Positions 44,401 to 45,735 of a stretch of 45,735 nucleotides of DNA are shown here, one piece after another. The stretch is from Bacteroides sp. (GTDB lineage Bacteria > Bacteroidota > Bacteroidia > Bacteroidales > Muribaculaceae), in NCBI GenBank assembly GCA_014801525.1, contig JAAVEB010000019.1, positions 1 through 45,735 of the forward strand, given 5' to 3'. The notes below the pieces were generated by a model, which was not told the origin of the DNA, did not search any database, and saw nothing but the letters and a program-made list of their open reading frames with translations. The position numbers and the translations under genes are program-made. The first letter of the stretch is position 1. Each line of letters starts with the position of its first letter.

Positions 44401-44845
44401 CGCCATCAGTCACAAAATAATATCCGTCAGTGGAATAGTAGTTACGGTCATAATCGATGCCACCACCCGACACCTCAACAGGCACAACCGCGCCCTGAGC
44501 ATAGAAAACCACTCCTCGCGAAGTTGCCTCCGACATAGCCTGAGGAAGATCGTCGATATAATTATCCGCCGTAAGGACATCGCTTATAGGCGCTCCACCA
44601 TATCCGTAGATCTTGACTTTCGACGGATCGGAAAAACCCCAGCGTTGCAATTCGGAATTAGGAATGAGATAAACTCCCGACGAGCTAACTTTTATCTTAA
44701 CCCATCGTCCCGACGACAACTTTGACGACGGAGCATAAGTATCAAGCGAAAACGCTGAAGCGCATGGAGTCTTAACCAATCCCCACGCCATCAGCATCAA
44801 AAAACAAAATAGTCTTATATTATAAGTAGGATATCCGTGTTTCAT
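41459..44845 (-). CDS. porU: type IX secretion system sortase PorU
   Basis: PorU is the outer-membrane-exposed C25 (gingipain-like) cysteine protease that removes the C-terminal signal of T9SS cargo and attaches it to lipopolysaccharide. The 1128-residue protein has an N-terminal signal (LFCFLMLMAWGLVKTPCASA) and a long beta-rich N-domain. The C25 domain has His641 (YIGHANTFSW) and Cys674 (AATCDFLRWD), with the same 33-residue spacing as His657/Cys690 reported for P. gingivalis PorU. Ig-like domains follow, then a C-terminal beta domain ending VPRGIYVYRATVSIDGEQHVSAARKLAVAAQ, similar to T9SS sorting domains. PorV, which usually follows, is not next to it here. Its presence implies a functional T9SS. 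Confidence 0.95.
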   Translation of the reverse strand: MKHGYPTYNIRLFCFLMLMAWGLVKTPCASAFSLDTYAPSSKLSSGRWVKIKVSSSGVYLIPNSELQRWGFSDPSKVKIYGYGGAPISDVLTADNYIDDLPQAMSEATSRGVVFYAQGAVVPVEVSGGGIDYDRNYYSTDGYYFVTDGGDDAISATTGTAGVSGSVAGSFTEMVYHEQELVSPGSTGHTFLGEDFSSTRTRSFNFSLPDKVGDNVGFTCYFAAKTIGAGSQINFSVNGTGVEATLANSIDASVNDSHRHYVLRSVKHVAPVSGEDMELSVSFSTSSGNVKLARLDRIVVNYSRQLRLSSGLLDFHLNSGAAALAGATSGTRLWDVTDPSRAAKVNASLSGSELGWTATESGLRHYVAWNEDASMPSPTYVGAVDNQNIHGRETPQMIIITMPEWRSQAEEIAELHRNSTDLPLDVMVVNQDEVFNEFSSGTPHVNAFRRMFKMFWDRGRDGEDSRMAFALLLGRGIYDHRAISNEVKALGKPVLLQWQTVDGSHDNSSYTTEDYLAFLEDGSGSKPGRDRHCLAIGRIPVTSTADASLVVEKLRSYIADDKKVDWKNRMVLSADDENVGIHLEQMEDAYNALISTDEGRNCLYTKVYVDAFPLVDNVAVGAHDRMMRALNSGVLWWWYIGHANTFSWTGEGLLTRQDIEAADFTRQPMLFAATCDFLRWDLPDNSGAESLFFNPNGIIGSIAATRPVYIAYNGDITVAVASKVFDRYDDGTPIPVGEIMRRAKNTMLDNEENKLRYVLLGDPALVLRSPNNRMVLDRINGETVDPEAQPTIKARQNVTIEGHVVASDGSIAEDFNGVFVPTLYDAEYSTTTLAHGDGKESTFEEQGDRLYVGRDSVRQGRFNVTISMPTEIASNFRPAALNMFAFTADGRDASGVNRDFFVYGYDESREDDLTPPVIEYFALNSVAFRDGQRVNSSPTVIARMSDDVGINISSAGIGHQISLQLDGNKTYSDIAQYYEPGDEGPVWGTLSYPLSGLKDGDHSLRLRVWDTSNNLAESTISFTVKDGRVPEIINLYADCSPAVDRVNFMVEHNKPGANADVTLAVYDLMGRMVWSTKRSGDSASAPMEWNLSDTSGRRVPRGIYVYRATVSIDGEQHVSAARKLAVAAQ

Positions 44846-44900
44846 AATTACATTATTAACGATAAGAATACCCTGATTATTGTTTTTTTTTCAACATCTA

Positions 44901-44930
44901 TTGCAGTTAAAGAAAAAAGTCGTAACTTTG
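44901..44930 (+). promoter_or_regulatory. promoter of the SRP RNA gene
   Basis: TTG (44901-44903), a 19-base spacer and TAACTTTG (44923-44930) form a full promoter. The predicted transcript start near 44935 coincides with the start of the RNA stem. Confidence 0.78.
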
Positions 44931-44934
44931 TGCC

Positions 44935-45039
44935 CGGGTAAGTCCTACACGACCAGCTCCCCGGGAACTCCGCCAGGCCTTGACCGGAGCAACGGTACCG
45001 GGTTGTAGCGGTGCGATGTAGTCAGCTTACCCTTTTTTT
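44935..45039 (+). ncRNA. ffs: signal recognition particle RNA (small bacterial type)
   Basis: This RNA binds Ffh and targets nascent membrane proteins. A stem closes it: GGGTAAG (44936-44942) with CTTACCC (45026-45032), then CTACA with TGTAG, and CCCGG (44960-44964) with CCGGG (44998-45002). The conserved Ffh site is visible as CAGG (44974-44977) facing AGCA (44988-44991). The apical loop between CC and GG is TTGACC, not the usual GGAA tetraloop. A seven-base T run (45033-45039) ends it. The promoter, size of about 100 bases and termination all fit. Confidence 0.85.
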
Positions 45040-45054
45040 GTATTCCTGCCCCAC

Positions 45055-45098
45055 CCCCCGCGCACCGGAGATGCGCAAATATGCGCCGGGGGATTTTT
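45055..45098 (+). terminator. second hairpin terminator after the SRP RNA
   Basis: CCCCCGCGCA pairs with TGCGC and GGGGG with one bulged C, then TTTTT follows (45094-45098). It may back up the SRP RNA terminator or insulate the next gene. Confidence 0.65.
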
Positions 45099-45100
45099 CG

Positions 45101-45108
45101 TAAATTTG
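45101..45108 (+). promoter_or_regulatory. -7 box of the small membrane protein at 45121
   Basis: TAAATTTG matches TAnnTTTG. Only about 12 bases separate it from the ATG, so the leader would be very short. Confidence 0.5.
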
Positions 45109-45120
45109 CTAAAAAAATAA

Positions 45121-45348
45121 ATGATGACTCCGAAAAGTAAATCCTATTTCAAGGTATTTGGTCTTTTTCTTTTTTTATCCGGATGTGGCGGCGCGATCGT
45201 TTCTTTAATCAACAGATACCTTCGCTCAAATGACCTTACTTCTAACTCCTCTTCCTATATTCTTTGGTTATGCTTAACCGTTTATTTCTTTTTTATCTGT
45301 CGTTGGTTATTTCGGAGGCTCAACTCTATTGAAAAGAATAACCGGTAG
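45121..45348 (+). CDS. small two-segment membrane protein of unknown function
   Basis: The 75-residue protein has two hydrophobic segments (VFGLFLFLSGCGGAIVSLI and YILWLCLTVYFFFICRWLF) separated by a polar Asn/Ser-rich loop, and a charged end (RRLNSIEKNNR). Two ATGs in a row (45121 and 45124) both fit. The sequence LFLFLSGC could be mistaken for a lipobox. Its base composition is A/T-rich compared with the adjacent repeat. A promoter and terminator flank its upstream side. Function unknown. Confidence 0.6.
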   Translation: MMTPKSKSYFKVFGLFLFLSGCGGAIVSLINRYLRSNDLTSNSSSYILWLCLTVYFFFICRWLFRRLNSIEKNNR

Positions 45349-45357
45349 GATTGACGG

Positions 45358-45735
45358 ATGAACCCAAGGGGGATTCGTCAAGTGGTTACGGAAAAACCCG
45401 GAAGGATAAGATTAAGTATTTCAAGGCACTTTTGCTGCCGTTTTGGCGTGGCGAGCCTGTGTCCTGTCGCGGGCGTGGTTCTCGCCGCCGCTCTTGGCGG
45501 GGGCAGCTGCCGCTTAGCAGCTCAAGGCTTGTCGCCGCAGCCTCGGGGCGGGGATGATAAGGGTGACGGAGCCGGGCGGGACTGCGTCATGGGCGGCTGC
45601 GGGAGCAGGTGGCGTTTGGTGACATGGCGCGCCATGTCCGTAAGTTTTTTTGGGAAGGGCGGCTTGGCGGTGGAAGGTGTCGTCCTCGGTCTGGCGGGGC
45701 AGCACCTTGTAGTTGAGCGGGCGGATGACGGGGTC
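45358..45735 (+). CDS. open reading frame through the right repeat, truncated at window end
   Basis: An ATG at 45358-45360 opens 126 codons with no stop before the window edge. It starts MNPRGIRQVVTEKPGRIRL and runs through the GC-rich repeat, with VVLAAALGGGSCRLAAQG and KGGLAVEGVVLGLAGQHL as its clearest segments. The left copy carries the same peptide only downstream of a 2-base deletion, without an ATG. GC-rich sequence gives long open frames by chance, and most differences between the copies alter amino acids. I do not recognise a protein family. Confidence 0.3.
   Translation, partial: MNPRGIRQVVTEKPGRIRLSISRHFCCRFGVASLCPVAGVVLAAALGGGSCRLAAQGLSPQPRGGDDKGDGAGRDCVMGGCGSRWRLVTWRAMSVSFFGKGGLAVEGVVLGLAGQHLVVERADDGV
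45410..45735 (+). repeat. GC-rich dispersed repeat, right copy
   Basis: This is the inverted partner of 1-333 (matching 10-322 at about 95%). It begins with GATTAAG and TCAAGGC, then continues without break to the end of the window, where the left copy has nine further bases. Both copies contain TGACATGGCGCGCCATGTC, with a perfect 16-bp palindrome ACATGGCG/CGCCATGT. No transposase, target-site duplication or terminal inverted repeat is visible inside the window. Confidence 0.85.

Noticed and set aside
45514-45705. 63-residue minus-strand frame in the right repeat, matched at the left end
   Set aside because: Similarity follows from the DNA repeat; most changes alter amino acids and no start signal is visible.
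1-45735. CRISPR array, tRNA, rRNA or prophage genes
   Set aside because: No regular direct repeats with spacers, no cloverleaf with CCA-type end, and no phage or defence genes were found on either strand.

Overview
The window looks like a chromosomal segment of a gut-type member of the Bacteroidales, possibly a Muribaculaceae-like lineage; the family is an inference. Three things point there. At least a dozen genes are preceded by the Bacteroidetes promoter (a TTG or TTTG element, usually 19-20 bases, then TAnnTTTG). The window carries a PorU-type sortase of the type IX secretion system and a DUF4290 protein. Gene content and order are otherwise ordinary core metabolism. I see no prophage, integrase, transposase, CRISPR array, tRNA or rRNA.

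Layout, left to right. 1-333 is a GC-rich repeat. 374-4637 (minus) is gltX-waaA-K+/H+ antiporter. 4743-7018 (minus) holds a DUF3108 protein, thymidine kinase, and rplU-rpmA. 7268-8535 (plus) is a secreted unknown and purN. 8653-13545 (minus) is a six-gene run: small acidic protein, aguA, aguB, an NfeD protein, an SPFH protein and a four-TM unknown. 13701-18197 has trmN6 facing away from engB and a RelA-type ppGpp synthetase overlapping a lipoprotein. 18270-25580 has a GH28 enzyme, a cation efflux pump, rplS, two small membrane proteins, fructose-bisphosphate aldolase, proS and a glycosyltransferase. 25605-30465 (minus) is a tight six-gene run: TetR, FabH-like, FabG, DUF4290, MurA, RimM. 30674-37511 has a DUF2582 protein, an AI-2E family transporter, a DegQ/HtrA protease, prs, a GH13 enzyme and a patatin. 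37707-40557 (plus) is an ABC transporter-GntR-envelope protein operon with a predicted operator. 40640-44845 (minus) is a YczE-like membrane protein and porU. 44935-45039 is the SRP RNA. 45121-45735 is a small membrane protein and the second, inverted copy of the GC-rich repeat.

Many genes serve the cell envelope: Kdo transfer (WaaA), peptidoglycan precursor synthesis (MurA with Asp in place of the usual catalytic Cys), fatty acid synthesis (FabH-like, FabG), periplasmic proteolysis (DegQ), T9SS sorting (PorU) and membrane targeting (SRP RNA). Others serve translation and growth control (GltX, ProS, L19, L21, L27, RimM, TrmN6, EngB, RelA) and polyamine synthesis (AguA, AguB).

No clearly new multi-gene system stands out. 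The most unusual signals are the pair of outward-facing GC-rich repeats at the window ends, the ABC/GntR operon with a near-perfect 24-bp operator across its start site, the atypical apical loop of the SRP RNA, and departures from active-site consensus in MurA, RelA, thymidine kinase and the GH28 enzyme.
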